DNA from: Nautilus pompilius
Lineage: Eukaryota; Mollusca; Cephalopoda; Nautilida; Nautilidae
Direction: 5' to 3'
Assembly (NCBI GenBank): GCA_018389105.1
Contig: JACATO010000121.1
Location: 3,412,501-3,476,500 of the forward strand
Length of the DNA stretch: 64,000 bases
Numbering within the stretch: position 1 is the first letter of the stretch; each line of letters begins with the position of its first letter. Below, one piece after another: positions 1 to 12,900 of this stretch. A program made the translations under genes and the position numbers. The notes under the pieces are model-generated. The model saw only the letters and a list, made by a program, of their open reading frames with translations. It had not been told where the DNA came from and did not search any database.

Positions 1-440
1 CAGATCCCTGATTCCTGTCTAACAGCCACTGATCTTGGTGCGGTGGTAGGCTGCTACAGCCCTCCACAGATCCCTGATTCCTGTCTAACAGCCACTGATC
101 TTGGTGCGGTGGTAGGCTGCTACAGCCCTCCACAGATCCCTGATTCCTGTCTAACAGCCACTGATCTTGGTGCGGTGGTAGGCTGCTACAGCCCTCCACA
201 GATCCCTGATTCCTGTCTAACAGCCACTGATCTTTGTGCGGTGGTAGGCTGCTACAGCCCTCCACAGATCCCTGATTCCTGTCTAACAGCCACTGATCTT
301 GGTGCGGTGGTAGGCTGCTACAGCCCTCCACAGATCCCTGATTCCTGTCTAACAGCCACTGATCTTTGTGCGGTGGTAGACTGCTACAGCCCTCCACAGA
401 TCCCTGATTCCTGTCTAACAGCCACTGATCTTGGTGTGGT
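1..440. repeat. 66-bp tandem minisatellite, about 6.6 copies, cut by the window start
   Basis: Units begin at 1, 67, 133, 199, 265, 331 and 397, so the period is exactly 66 bp. Copies are nearly identical: the visible changes are a G/T switch (ggtgcg or tgtgcg) and one G-to-A (ggc to gac) in the sixth unit. The last unit degrades at about 436 and runs into a TA-rich stretch. Because 66 is a multiple of three and one forward frame lacks a stop, a 22-residue repeated peptide stays open. There is no start context or other coding evidence, so I read this as a non-coding minisatellite. The near-identity implies recent expansion or homogenisation. Confidence 0.95.
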
Positions 441-2190
441 TTGAGATATATACCATATATATATATATATTTAAATAACTCTTCCACAAAGAAATAGAAC
501 GTATGGATTAAAAGAAATTGCTAGCATCTCTTGCTAAACAACTTACAATAGTAGTTAAAACGGGAATACCTGTTGTCACCAACGTTTATCACGTACCGTA
601 GCTACACATTTATTAATATTTACTGCTACCTTAACACGGAGTATTTTATTAGGTTTTAAAAAAGAGAATGCATCTATAAATAGCCAGGCAGGTGATGTTG
701 TAAGTTTTAAACTACTGGCATTTAACCTTATCAGGAATGAATGTATGTTAACAACATTTTTTAAAAAAAAATGTAAAACTAAAATTATTGCACATTAGAA
801 GACAAAGCAAAGGCAAATTAATTCCACTATATTTTTGTCAAGTCCTTCAAACCTAATCTCTCAATCTACAAGCCACTTATATAAAAAGCAGATATTACCA
901 TTAATAAAAATAGTTAACATACATTCTTGACTAAGCATGATATTAAATATTAATGTATTAAAATAAGATTTTAAACAAACAATATTTTAAAATTAAATGC
1001 AATCATGATCCAAGAATTCAACAGTATTTTTAAAATTTAGATGTACAACAACATTGTCATAGAAGGTATGATTCTAGTTTTACACCAAACTTCAGCTTTA
1101 GAATTTAGTCACAGAAATAAATCAACTCACCACATTTTCTGACAATTAAGAAGAATAGTTCATTCGTCAGATTTGCATAAAAGCACATATTCACCATTGT
1201 TTACAATAATCTAAGTCAGCTGAAGAATTTTCTCACGCCAGCATTTCTGTTTAGAAGTTTTAAATTGTATACCTCTTTATTCCTCCTATAAATTTAATTT
1301 GCTGCTGAAACCATGATGGCGTGATCATTACAGAGCATTTTGCGTTTATTTTTTGTGGGCAGATTGCATGTAATTTTTGATGAACTTATTAGAAACTGCA
1401 AAATTGTTGAAACGGTTACATCTGTAAAATGCAAGTTACCACCACAAATCAAATCCTTTAATATAATATAAATGCATCTCATGCACAAGGGGTGTTCTGA
1501 GGTGTCCTGCACTATGAAAATTATGCTGCCAGCAGACAGTATTAGATGCTGAAGCTATTTCAGTGACAAATGAATTGTGTACAAGATTGCAGGTGCACAA
1601 AATTTATTCAGATGAAGCTGTTATCTACTGATGCTTAAAGATGTGCCAATTATCAAAATGATAGATTATCAGTTAACTAGTTGATTAGTGAACTTCATAA
1701 AGTTTTTTCTACGCACACAACATCCCTACAAACAGGAAAAATAAATGAGTTTCTTCCCTTCTTTCCCAAAGGGACAGATGTGCACGAGAAACTTTGTCCA
1801 AATTTTATTCAGTTTCCCAAATGTATTTGGTAATAAAAATTAAAGGGTAAAACACCCCGTTCAGTTAATATAAACTTTGAGAACTTGATATATTGAAACT
1901 TTCAATTAGTGGTTTTTTGATGAAAGAAAAAAGTTAAATAGAATTTTAAATGTGTAAATAATTGAAATCCGAGATCAACATTGCAAGGAGTGCCTATATT
2001 ATAATGAATTATTACTCTTGAAATATGTGAAGCTATAAATAGCAACTTTTTTTTTCCAAAACTCTACAACTTTGTTTAGATTTAGCATAAAATATTCACC
2101 AAAAAGTGTAAGCAACCATTATAGTATTACTGATTTTCACAATATAGAAAGTTTCTCCAGTGTTTCTTTCCTAATCATTTATTTTTATTA
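441..2190. other. AT-rich intergenic stretch, no gene seen
   Basis: Many short A and T runs and no open frame with recognisable content on either strand. The only open frame of note (1294-1512, minus) has no family resemblance. It joins the minisatellite to the first Tigger copy. Confidence 0.6.
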
Positions 2191-3938
2191 AGTCAATTAC
2201 ACTTATTTGAACCATATTGGTCTAATAAAACAACTGGTCCATGCAGCTGATAGTAACTGTGACCCTGTCGGGACATGTGACACGTTAGTGCATCTGATGC
2301 TCAAACCCATAATATAGGCCTGCTATACAGATGAAATAAACAATAGCTGTGTGCAAGTGTAAAACAACTATTTATTGGATATATTATACTATATGATCTC
2401 TTAAATAAAACAAAAGTTTTGTAAAATCACAAATACATTTAGTGAGAAAAATCATCAGCAACAGGTAATAACCGATCTATCTTAGCTTGTTTCATGGTTT
2501 TAAGTGACTAGATCTTAGCAGAAGTCTAAAATAACACTTACAGTTTCATAATGACCCTGCTGCATGTGTCACTCATGGCAGAACAGGTGCAACATCATCG
2601 ATGCTGTCATCTTCCATTTCATCAATCCGCCTTTCTTCTTCAATACTGAACACTGCCATTTTTGCAATTCATAGTTGGTGTAACAAAAGTGCCATAGTCA
2701 TTGTTGTGAACAGCTCTCTATTTCTTACTGCTGACAACTCATTGTTCACTTTGGGAGAATTGGTGTTTGGATTTTCTGGAGGCTCATTTGCCAGCACAAA
2801 ACAGCGCTCAGTGATGGATGAACTATAGCATAGATATCTTTGGCGGACAATGTAGCTTGAAGGAGAGATTTCAACAGTGCTGAAGGTGAGTGCCATGAGC
2901 TGCTTTCAGAATTTTTGTGTCATCTTTATCCATTGGCTGAAAGACAATATCATGTTGGATAGAAATTCAAGGTGTATGTTTTTCAACAACTTCACCTGAG
3001 GGTGAACTAAACATCTGTCCACAAGCAGCATGATGCGATGCTTTACTTCTGGAGTTGCACATCCCAGTCTGTAAAGATGGCCGCAGTCATCCAAGTGTTT
3101 TTGTTTGTGTGATAAATGACCAGCAGATTTTCAGGTTCAAGTCCTTTAAAGTACTGTGGGCACTTACTGTTCCCAATAATCAGGAATTTACATTTGTCAG
3201 AGCCGGTCAGGTCTGCACAACATAGAACAGAAACTCATTCTACTGCTGTCTTTGAGCCAGCCAGATGGTTGTACTGAACATGAACCCCCATCAGGCATTG
3301 CTTGGTAATAGACTCATCCCTGTACTGTAAATATTTTCAGGATTAGTCTTAAAGCAGCTGGGAGACGATGATCAATCTCCAAAATTCTGCACCCCGTTTG
3401 CTACTTTCACACCATGAGCACATTTCCACTTGATTTAGTCAATCCCTTTAACGTTAGTGCAACCCGACTCCTTCATCTAGTTCTGCTTTTGATTTTAAAA
3501 TCAGCCTGACTCCTCTTTACATCATAACTTGAAGGCCAATCATTTGTTGAAACCTTAATCTCAGGATGTTTCTTTTTATGCTTTCACTTTCAGCCTTTAG
3601 ACGGCTTGCCACGTTGACCATACGTCTTATGCAATTCTTTTTTACTTTAGTTGATATTCTTAGGCACACCTAGAAGTTCAGCAATTTGCCTCCGACTTAC
3701 ATTGACCCGTTGATCTCGTCAAAGAGAACAATCTCAAACTTCTGAACAAAGAAAAAAGTACAAGAACACATCACTAATGACTAATTAGTTCTTTTGACAT
3801 GGTCTGATTATGCAACTAGGCTGCATGAATAACCAATCCATTTTGTATGAATTAAAGTTTTGATTCTCTCCCTCTCATGGATAATACCTAACTCATGTAC
3901 CATGTGCATTTTATGGAATGATTGTTGGGAATGTACTG
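2191..3938 (-). mobile_element. Decayed Tigger/pogo DNA transposon, copy A
   Basis: Read on the minus strand, fragments of a CENP-B/DDE transposase appear in order. About 3640-3730 gives a helix-turn-helix piece (SRRQIAELLGVPKN). About 2930-3090 gives the DDE region (VDRCLVHPQVKLLKNIHLEF, with the usual Asp-Asn altered to Asp-Arg). About 2590-2640 gives an acidic C-terminus (DEMEDDSIDD). Stops and frameshifts separate them, so it is dead. The ends are inferred: the left starts agtcaattacac after TTA, and the right ends gggaatgtactg followed by TA. The two ends match only loosely as inverted repeats (about 16 of 27 positions by eye). The 2225-2620 part is clearly homologous to 61600-62050 in opposite orientation. 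Confidence 0.85.
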
Positions 3939-4360
3939 TAATAAAAGTCACATGGCTTCTGCCTAGGAAGGGTAACCATTGTTACTTCCACTAGCTGGAG
4001 TAGATAACTGCAGCAGGCTTTTGTCACTTATCACAGAACTTGTATTGTGGTTAGTCGTTAGTTTAAAAATTGAAGATTAAGTCTGGTCAGGTTTTTCAGA
4101 TGTTTTTTAACTTAGGAATTAAGAGTTATAACTGGAGCAGACTTACTGACAGTTTATTTCCAGGTAAGTGTCTTGGTAGAGATGTCATCAAAAAGTTTTA
4201 TACAGATTTATTTTGTGATTCCATCAAAATTAAAGGCAAGCTTAGCAATCAAAAAATCTCTTGAGGTAGGAAACCTCAAAGATATTTACAACTACCAACA
4301 CAACCGTGTAAAGGTGAAAGATGCTATTGAATAGAATACAGAAATGCTTTAGTAGAAAAA
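3939..4360. other. Spacer between two transposon fossils
   Basis: No gene or recognisable element; ordinary AT-rich sequence with one unsupported 64-codon open frame at 4070-4264. Confidence 0.45.
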
Positions 4361-5900
4361 TTCCCCTGCTGCTACTGCTGTTGTTGTTGAGTGAGTTGGA
4401 CTTCCGAACAAGGCTCTCTCAATGGCATTGCATCCCGTAAAGACAAGTGACCTGTTCTCTGTTGAGTCCTCCTTGTGATGGAGACACATTTGTCGAGCCG
4501 ACAAGCAGCCCAGTCCACCCGACACGGGGGACCCCAAAGGACCCGGGAGGTCACTCTCGCGTCGGGCTGCTGCTGCTGCAAAAAAGAAAACTTGAAGAAC
4601 CCAGGGCAGGCTGCAGGAAACAAATGACTATGGAGTCAGCCCCTTGACTAGCAGTTGTAGAATATCTGAGATACTGCAGAGATATGATTGCTGCTGATTC
4701 ACAACCTTACTCAGATGTAGAAAAGTTTGGATTTATAAAGCTACTCCATCACTTGTTTTCTATGTATAATATAATATAATGCAATGCAAATTTTTCAGTC
4801 AAAAAATATTACCAGGTAACTACAATGCTGTTTCCAAAAATTCAAAAAGATATTACAAGAGAAAGGACAAGTATAGCACTGCTGGAACACCATTTCTTAG
4901 TATGACTGGTTATTGGCTAACATTTGATTTTGAAAGGCATGGGCCATATTAAATATGTCCATTTCCGTGATCACATACAGCCAACTACATAATTGAGCAA
5001 ATTTTGGCTGGTTTGAAGAAACCCAATACAGTATACCACTGGATAAACTATTTGGTCCTTAAGGACAATACTGCTAACATGGTTGTTGTTCTCCTCAAAA
5101 CTGGATTACTAGTACTATCTTCTTTTATCCACAGTCTACCACTATGCATTAACAATGTCAATTTTAACCAATGAGCAGTAAAGGATATATTTCATATTAA
5201 TCAAGACAGATGGCTATTTCCACCACTCTTCTGTTTCTTTAAAAATGCTAAGTGACCTTCAGTTCCCTGCACATAGGCTTCTACAGGATGTATCAATCAA
5301 CCGGAATAATTCTCATTATGGGCTAGAACATAATACTGTCCAATTATGGCATATGCAGACCATATTCTAAATCTAGCTCCATATCAAAGCTGAGTTTAAA
5401 AACTGTATGCCTTTAAGCCCTTTGAGATCACAAAAATTGCATGTATGAATGCAAAAACTTATCACATTTCTATCAATTTTAGCTGCAAAGCTCCCCTTAG
5501 ACAAAGCTACAAATAATACTATATTCAAAGGAATTTTGACAACTACGGAACAGCTAAAAGCAATGGTAGAGGTGTTTACATAACTTTTTTGGCAAATAAG
5601 AAACCCTGTATTTTCACATGTTCAGACCTTCACTTCAAACTAAAGTTCCAAAGCCAAGAAATTAATATGTTTAGCATAAAAAATTGGTTTATGAGAAATG
5701 TAATCGCAGATGCCACTACAAATTTTGATAATCCTGTCACTACAAAATCCAGCTGCTGAATCAATGGTGACAATTCCCAAATTTTAAGACTGCTATGAAA
5801 TAGCAACACGAAAAAAACAAGCTGCCAGTTCTTCTACAGAAAATCACATGCAGATCCTCAAGGAGAGAAAACATTGCTTCTATAGAAAGATTGCGGAATA
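4361..5900 (+). mobile_element. Decayed hAT-superfamily transposon (ZBED-like transposase remnant)
   Basis: Plus-strand conceptual translation with stops and frame changes follows the hAT transposase order. About 4685-4760 reads MIAADSQPYSDVEKFGFIKL, matching the family's conserved D-x-QPFS-x-VE-x-x-GF block. About 5060-5090 reads DNTANM, the hAT TDNAANM motif. About 5110-5160 reads SSFIHSLPLCINNVNF, matching the CxAHxLQLxVNxA block that follows it. The 4361-4640 portion is unusually GC-rich with CTG/CAG runs and probably belongs to the 5' part of the element, but I could not read a BED finger in it. Terminal inverted repeats were not found, so the limits are approximate. Non-functional. Confidence 0.75.
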
Positions 5901-6943
5901 TTTCAACTTGTCCCTACTATCAAGGCATGAAAATCCTTTAAGTAATAATAGAAAAACAATCTCCACTGCAAAAAGCCAAAAAAACTGGCACAGAAAACAC
6001 CATACCTTTTTAGCACCAGTGGACGTACACAAACCAACAAGAAATTGCCCCAATCCAGAAAGTGGTGTAAAGTTGGTGTTTCTGCACTGTAAGTTTAGAA
6101 CTTTTGACTTTAGATACTAAATTGAATTTTAAATGTTTTAGAACACTACTGCTTTTAATATTTTGGCTTTTCTTTTTTTTAGTTTATGTATTAATTTGGA
6201 TACACCCTTATTGATTAGTTAACATTAAGCTTTTAACGATTTCAATTCCCACTGTACATCTGAGTTTTGAATTGTGCAAGATTAGTACTGCTCTGTTATA
6301 GCCTTTACCTAGTTACGTGCAGGGAGTTAACCTCTCCCAAATTTGTGCTCAAATGTGTATGTACAGAGGGTGTGTGTGTGATTGAATGGATGCCTAAAGG
6401 ATTTATCACCCCCCTCCTCCAAGCCAGATCAATGTCCCACTTGAGTTAATCTAGATAAAATGATTTGTTGATATAACTCGTGTGTAATAGAGAGGAACAC
6501 CAGATCTTTGACTATGAGAGAGCACAGGTTTTCCTTTCACTGTTATGAAGTTTAATAATTTGCTGAATGATTATCAAAATGGTCCATTAGGTAGATTATA
6601 ACTGTCTGCCAATTAATTGGCACATCTATGCTCATAACAGGTGATTTTTACCAAAACTTTCAGAGTTTCTATTGCACTTTTTATAAAATATATTATATAT
6701 TGATAGGATATTGGCATTTTAAAAGTAAAACCAAATTAAAAAAAAATTTTTTTAAATGATTTAAGTATTATTATCTGTATAACATCTGTAGTATTGTTTT
6801 TTGTAATAAAGGAGACAAACACGAATGAAGCAACATTTCTATTTTGGTGAGCGGCGATCTTTCAGTTTTCTTAATTTTTTTTCTGCTACTGTAGCTTTTC
6901 ATCATAGAACAACAATAAATTCAAATATTTTATTTTATTTTAT
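5901..6943. other. AT-rich sequence 3' of RPF1
   Basis: No gene recognised. AATAAA on the minus strand (complement of tttatt at 6940-6945 and 6935-6940) overlaps or directly follows the RPF1 stop codon and may be its poly(A) signal, which would leave a very short 3' UTR. Confidence 0.4.
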
Positions 6944-9900
6944 TAAGCTTTATAGAAAAAACTTTCGACGACTGGTCTCCATCTCATGGCGCTGCAAAAC
7001 AAAAAGCAAAGCTGTAATTTAGAAACTCCCCTAATATGGTACTACACTTAGAATACAATCAGTTGCCTACTTTTGTTAATAGGTAAAGGAGAAATTAAAT
7101 TTTAAAGCATACTTTCAAGAATTATTTCAAAGTAAATTATTGTGTTCTATATTAAAAATTATTTAACTTTAAATCCACGTGATAAATTATTTCTATATAT
7201 TGTATACATTTTCGTGCAAGCGAGATTTCTGTAACCAAACAGTGGCAATAAACCATGGCAGCTTACTGCCACAACAGCAGCAGCAAAAACATGCATATTA
7301 CATACTACTTAATTCTCAATTCAACTTTTCTCTGAACATTGGGCTAACAAGGCTCCGATGACATAGTTGGTTGGGTTGGAGTACCTTTGTACACATTCTG
7401 TTCTACTTTGTGAACAATTACACTAGCTGCATTTTATTTGCTAAATCATCTTTGTCTAAAATATGCACAAGCAATTTAAAAGTACTTACTGAGAAATATG
7501 ATACTGATGAAATTATATTTACTCTCAAAGATTTGAGGATGCCATCAGATAGAGTATCAATGCAAAGGTTTTGTTTGCACATTTATTGTGTTTGTTGCTG
7601 AGAACAGCCACAAATTTTTTTACATGGAGAGAATGACTGCCTATAAAATAAATGCTACTTCAAAGCTTTAACAGAAAGTGTCAAAATGCCACAACAGGAA
7701 CAAGCATTGATGTCCATCATAAGTCACCTTGAACCTCATCACAAAGCTATGGGTAGTATTAAAAATAGGTCTGGCCAACCCTGCACTACACAGGACCAAC
7801 AGATGTAGCTTTATCATCTATAGGATTGTCAGATAACAACTCAGTATCTCAGTATGTGAATAAGTCTGGGAATGTAAGCTGTACCAGAGCATACAATCAT
7901 CATCAGGAGGCTCAGATCAGATAAGACTGTACAATTAGACAATCCTGACTAAAAGGCACCATTCTGCTTAATGTTGAAGATCCTGAATATAGTCATTTTA
8001 TCAGATGGTCTTTGACTGCATCTGCCATTCACTAATGACAGGTCCAGATTTACCACCACCAATTTCAATGGTTGGGAGACTTCTGCAACATACATTATGG
8101 CATTTTGTGGACAATATTCTGTCTGGTTCCCCTACATACAGTGATGCAGATTACACCTGACATTCCAGCATAATTACTGACACAAACAAAGGCTGATGCG
8201 GATCATCAATGTGCTTGAATGACCACCCGGACTCCTGATTTTAATCATATTAAACGTGTTTACGTGGACTTAGTGCATTGTCTTCACCAGGATAACATCA
8301 TCAATCCACAGATCCATCAGCAGTTTGTCACAGCTCTGCAACAAGAGTTGGACAACATCCATGCAACCAGAATATGACATCAACAAATTCATGATCCGCA
8401 GCTTTTAGATGTCAAATGAAAAAAAATGTCATCTTGGATTGTCAATAATGTCAAAACTCTATTTTTTCCAGTGAGTCCCTAGTGTCCATTATATTATAGC
8501 CAACATAACTAGGTGTTAACTAGTCTTTTCAGGCTGAGTATAAAACTCCATTTTTCATATATAAATTTGAGCTTAATAATAATAAAAAAAAAACAAATAT
8601 GGAATTATTTAAAGTTGAATATATTCCTCACACTTCATCTTTTCTAAAAAAGCTTAAAAATTTATTCAGATATTTAAGTAAATGGAAAATACTGGACATT
8701 AAGCTGATAGTATTAGTGACTTGTTGCTAAAATCCTAGCTTTTAGAATATCCATGCTTGTACGTGTGTCCATGATTAGTAATAGTGATTTACTCTCAGTA
8801 TACATCTCTGAATACCAAAATTTTAAAGAGTATTTTGGGTCAAGTTTTTTTTAAAATAAATCTTATTACATTTTTGTTTTGTTTTACACAATATATTTAT
8901 TAATAATATAGAAAAATTTACTGAAATATATTCTTTACAGGATGTACTCCATCTCTGTTTTTTTTTTTTTTTTTTTGTGCACAACTTACTACTGTACATT
9001 CTCGTTATTCACTGTAACAAATAAGGAGCCGAAATGAAAGCCTATATACTGAATGGACCAAAAACAGGTAAACATGGGAACCTCTGTGAGTGTACAAAAA
9101 ATTTGTCACAGAACTGGAATAATTAAAACATAGGATTAGTGCACACATCATAAACAAATATACTGGTGGAAAATCAAAATACCAACCTTATGAACCCATT
9201 CATATTCTCCGTATTTGGAATCAAAAGTTCCCTTCTGAAGAGAGCGGAGTTTTAGTGTAAATCTGGGACCCAATTCCTGAAGTCCCACCCTCTTCTCATT
9301 CCGGAAAACATACCTGTGGAAAAATAAACAAGAGCTAAGAAAAGAATGGTCTGTCTTCTTCATCACAAGTCTTCCATTTCTATAAACTTTTTCATAGTCA
9401 AGAAACATTACATTTTATAGCATCAAAACTGGAGACAGATAACTAAGAATGTATTTGAGATGAGAGAATCTGAAGTACTACATGTTAATTTTAAAGAAAA
9501 TACCTTACCTACTATTTAAGAGTTGCTTCAGAAGAGCTAGCATGTGTGTTTATAAAAACTGTATGCTAAATACTTTATACTATATTTCTCTAACCTTTTT
9601 ATTGTAATTAAATCTTGTTTAAAAATACATAAAGGCAAAGCTAGCAATGTAGAAATATCATGGTTTCATCTCAGCAGTGGACTAGTGTATATGGGAAAGA
9701 GTGAATCATAAATAGGCACAGGTACTGCTGTATGGTCAGTTTCTGAGATTCTCATGCTGCAAGCACCTGAAGCCATTAGAAAATAATATTTATAATGATG
9801 TGGGCAGCTACTGAAAAGGTCTGTGACAAATAAGCAGAAAAAAATGAAGTCTTTAAAACATCAGATTTGAATTTTGGCTATTATATATGATTACAAATGG

Positions 9901-12900
9901 AGATTTAACTCACTTTCATTAAAGAAATACAGTAAAACGTCCATTTTACGTACCCCTTGGTACCAAGGGGTGTTCGCAAATTGAAAATTTCGTAAACTAG
10001 ATCATGCATATATTTCATGTACTTTTTATGTTGTTAGTGTTTAAGTATCTTGTTTGAAGCAGACGGTTGAGTCGTAGACTGCTGATATGTATCGTAACAA
10101 TAAAAAACTCAATACAGTAAATGAAATATTTTTTTATTTGTTCAGTAAAGTAAACATTCAATGTTAATATACATACACTAGTTTAGTTTGTAAAAACAGA
10201 ATTGCTGAATGAAAAAAGAAGAAATCTAAATAATCAAATATTGTTATCGATTTCCATGGTTTCTGGTTCTGGGTTATGAAAAAATGATGTAATTTTCCCC
10301 TGTTTAAGTTGAGATATTCGCATGCGTGCAGCTTCGTCCCTCCATTGCCGTTGTAAGTTGATATAATGGGGGTCCATGCCTCTCTGCGTCATCCATTTCA
10401 TAACTTCTGCTGCTCGGAATGCCTTTTGTGGTTTCACATCATCGTTATCATCATTGTCGTCATCGTCGTTGTCGTCATCTTCGCTCACCTGAAAGATAAG
10501 AGTGTGTAATTAACTGATTTTATCACAATTATTTTACTAATTCTGTTTCAAATATGTAAATATTGTACGTACATGATTGAATGATATTAAATAAACTCAC
10601 CTGATCAACTTTGTTTGCCTCTGTTACAATCTCCTCATCTGTCAGCCACTGGTGGCCAGGGTTGCCGGCATCCTCGTTAATCCAAGTATCAGGGTCTGTC
10701 CATCCCTCCTTCTCAGGTTCGTATCCCAGCTCTCCGAACATTATATTAAAAATGTTCCTGTCTTCCACCTCTTCAGTATCAACCTGTTCTTGCTCATGCA
10801 TGGCTTGTTCTTCGTCGTCAAATATGTTGCCCAACACTTTCCTCCAAGATCTTGACAAATTTTCTTCAGTCGCATTTGCCCATGCATCGGCGATCCAATA
10901 CACAGTCTTTTATGGTCACGGACTTCACTCTGTCTGGGATCGGAGTATCATCTGGGGCGCCCAAGATATGTCTCAAAAGATGCTTCTTGTACCGCCTCTT
11001 GAGAGGTTCCAACACACCTTGATCCATCGGCTGGATTACAGAAGTAGTATTGGCAGGCAAAAAAACAATACGTATGGCTCCGTCCTCAGTTATCAATTCA
11101 TCTTCAGATGGATGAGCAGGGGCATTGTCTAACAGTAAGATGATCTTACATGGCACATTGTTTTCACGACAGTACTTTCTTACAATGGGGACAAAATAAT
11201 CAAAAAACCATTTCTTGAAAATATAGGCATCCATCCATGCATTCACCTGCGAAAAATAGTGCACTGGTAGGTCATTGAGGTTGTCATTTTTAAAGCAACG
11301 AGATCTCTTTGGCTTATGTACGAAAGTCAATGGGATCTTGCATTTGCCACTGGCGTTAGCACAGCCCATCAACGTAACGCGATCCTTAGATGTTTTAAAG
11401 TTCTTGGCGGAGTTTTCCCGATGCAGGACAAGTGTTCTGGATGGCATTAGTTTCCACCATAAACCGGTCTCGTCAGCATTGAAAAGTTGGTCACGGGTAA
11501 GCCCTTCATCTGTGATTGTCTTCCTCAACTTTTCTTGAAATGGCAAAACTGCTGTTGAATCAACTGAAAGGGATTCACCTTGTAAGTTCATAGCTTTTAT
11601 ACCATGTCATGTTTTGAAACACTTCAGCCATCCTGTACTTGCTTGAAATTTCTCATGGGTCTCAGGATACAATTCTTTTGCGTATAATTTTGCCTTTTCC
11701 ATCAGAATCGGTCCACTTATTGAAGCTCCCTTTGATCGGTGTTGAACCATCCATTTATAGCATGCTATATCTACCTTTTCATATTTTGGCGTTGATATGT
11801 AAGACTTTTTTTACATAATTTCCTGGAGCATCTGACGTTTCAACTTTTTTTTGTATTACATCCCGCTTATTCCAGATTGTAGAAACCGTTGATTTTGGCA
11901 GGCCAAACTGAAGGGCTACTGCTGCGAGAGATTTCATCTTCCTTGCCTCGATCACTAAGTTTTAGGTCTATACCGATACTAGTTCGCTTTCTAGGAGTTT
12001 TCGGCATCGTGACACGGACAGTGAAATTATTTTGCTGAATAAGTGAATGAATAGGCGGGTTCATATAAGATTTTACGAACAAAACATCGTGAGTTCGCTA
12101 TGCACGTTAATTGCAAAACCGTTCACATAAAAACTCGGAGTATGCAAATGATGTTTACCGATGCGTGACAAGCGTCATGTTTCAAATCGTCGAAGCGCGC
12201 GCGCGAGCAGCTAGGCTAGCAGTAAACAATCGAGTGAGTGAATGGGTATGTAAATCTGATTTATTGACCTTTAATTCATTCGTTGATGACATCATCGATT
12301 TCGTAAGTCATTACGTAAAATTGACGATTCGCAAAATTGACGCTCGTAAAATGGACGTTTTACTGTACTGAAGTCCATAGTTTTAACAAGAGTTACTACT
12401 GTCTATAATTTGGTTAACGATTAATCACAAATTACACTGGTATGCATTTAAAAACAGAGGAGGAGATATTTTTGTTCTATTAGATGATCTTATACAATTT
12501 TACTAGCTGATTTCAAATTTCACAACCATTTTCATGCATCACATCAGGGTTTTTCATGAAAAATGTCAGATATGTTCATAGCATGTATTAAACAAATTTT
12601 AAAGAGTACAGAATTATAAGATTTTGCTTACAATTGCTCAAAACTGTTTTTATTAAGGAATACAAAGACAATACAATTCAAAGTAAATTCATCTTTGATA
12701 CTTGATTAATATATAATTTATCAATCATGATTGGTCAGTAGGACAAAACTGTCATTTCTATGCCAGCTTCTTGTGCTGCTTTTCTCGAGCTTTCCTGTTT
12801 CAAAGACCAGCAGTAGTCTGCCATCATGTTGACATCTCACTTTCCTTGGTATCTTTTTCCCATAACCTTGATGTCCTGGTGGAACCTTTCTCCTTGTTTT

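Larger units (their letters stand above)
9930..12365 (-). mobile_element. Near full-length pogo/Tigger-type DNA transposon with matching ends
   Basis: The left end cagtaaaacgtccattttac and the right end (complement of gtaaaatggacgttttactg) form a terminal inverted repeat of about 22 bp. Both ends are flanked by the dinucleotide TA (9928-9929 and 12366-12367), the expected target duplication. The element is 2436 bp, about the size of autonomous Tigger elements. It lies in RPF1 intron 7, in the same orientation as the gene. Immediately inside the left end is a perfect 20-bp palindrome (9952-9971). The transposase is described separately. Confidence 0.93.

Noticed and set aside
1-440. CRISPR-like array
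   Set aside because: The repeats are directly contiguous without unique spacers, in a eukaryotic context.
43-444. 133-codon open frame over the minisatellite
   Set aside because: It exists because the 66-bp unit has no stop in one frame; there is no start context, splice structure or similarity to a known protein.
4349-4647. Three overlapping open frames on both strands in the GC-rich block
   Set aside because: They overlap each other, contain CTG/CAG-derived Gln or Leu runs, and sit at the edge of a hAT fossil, so they look like consequences of base composition.
8760-8790. Alternative last RPF1 exon near an MDT-like segment
   Set aside because: It lacks the conserved SRRKF tail; the exon at 6991-6944 carries [10 protein letters not shown] with a proper acceptor and phase.
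8940-8965. Possible RPF1 exon reading EMEYIL
   Set aside because: Its acceptor would be preceded by a pure A tract rather than pyrimidines, and the residues do not match the family.
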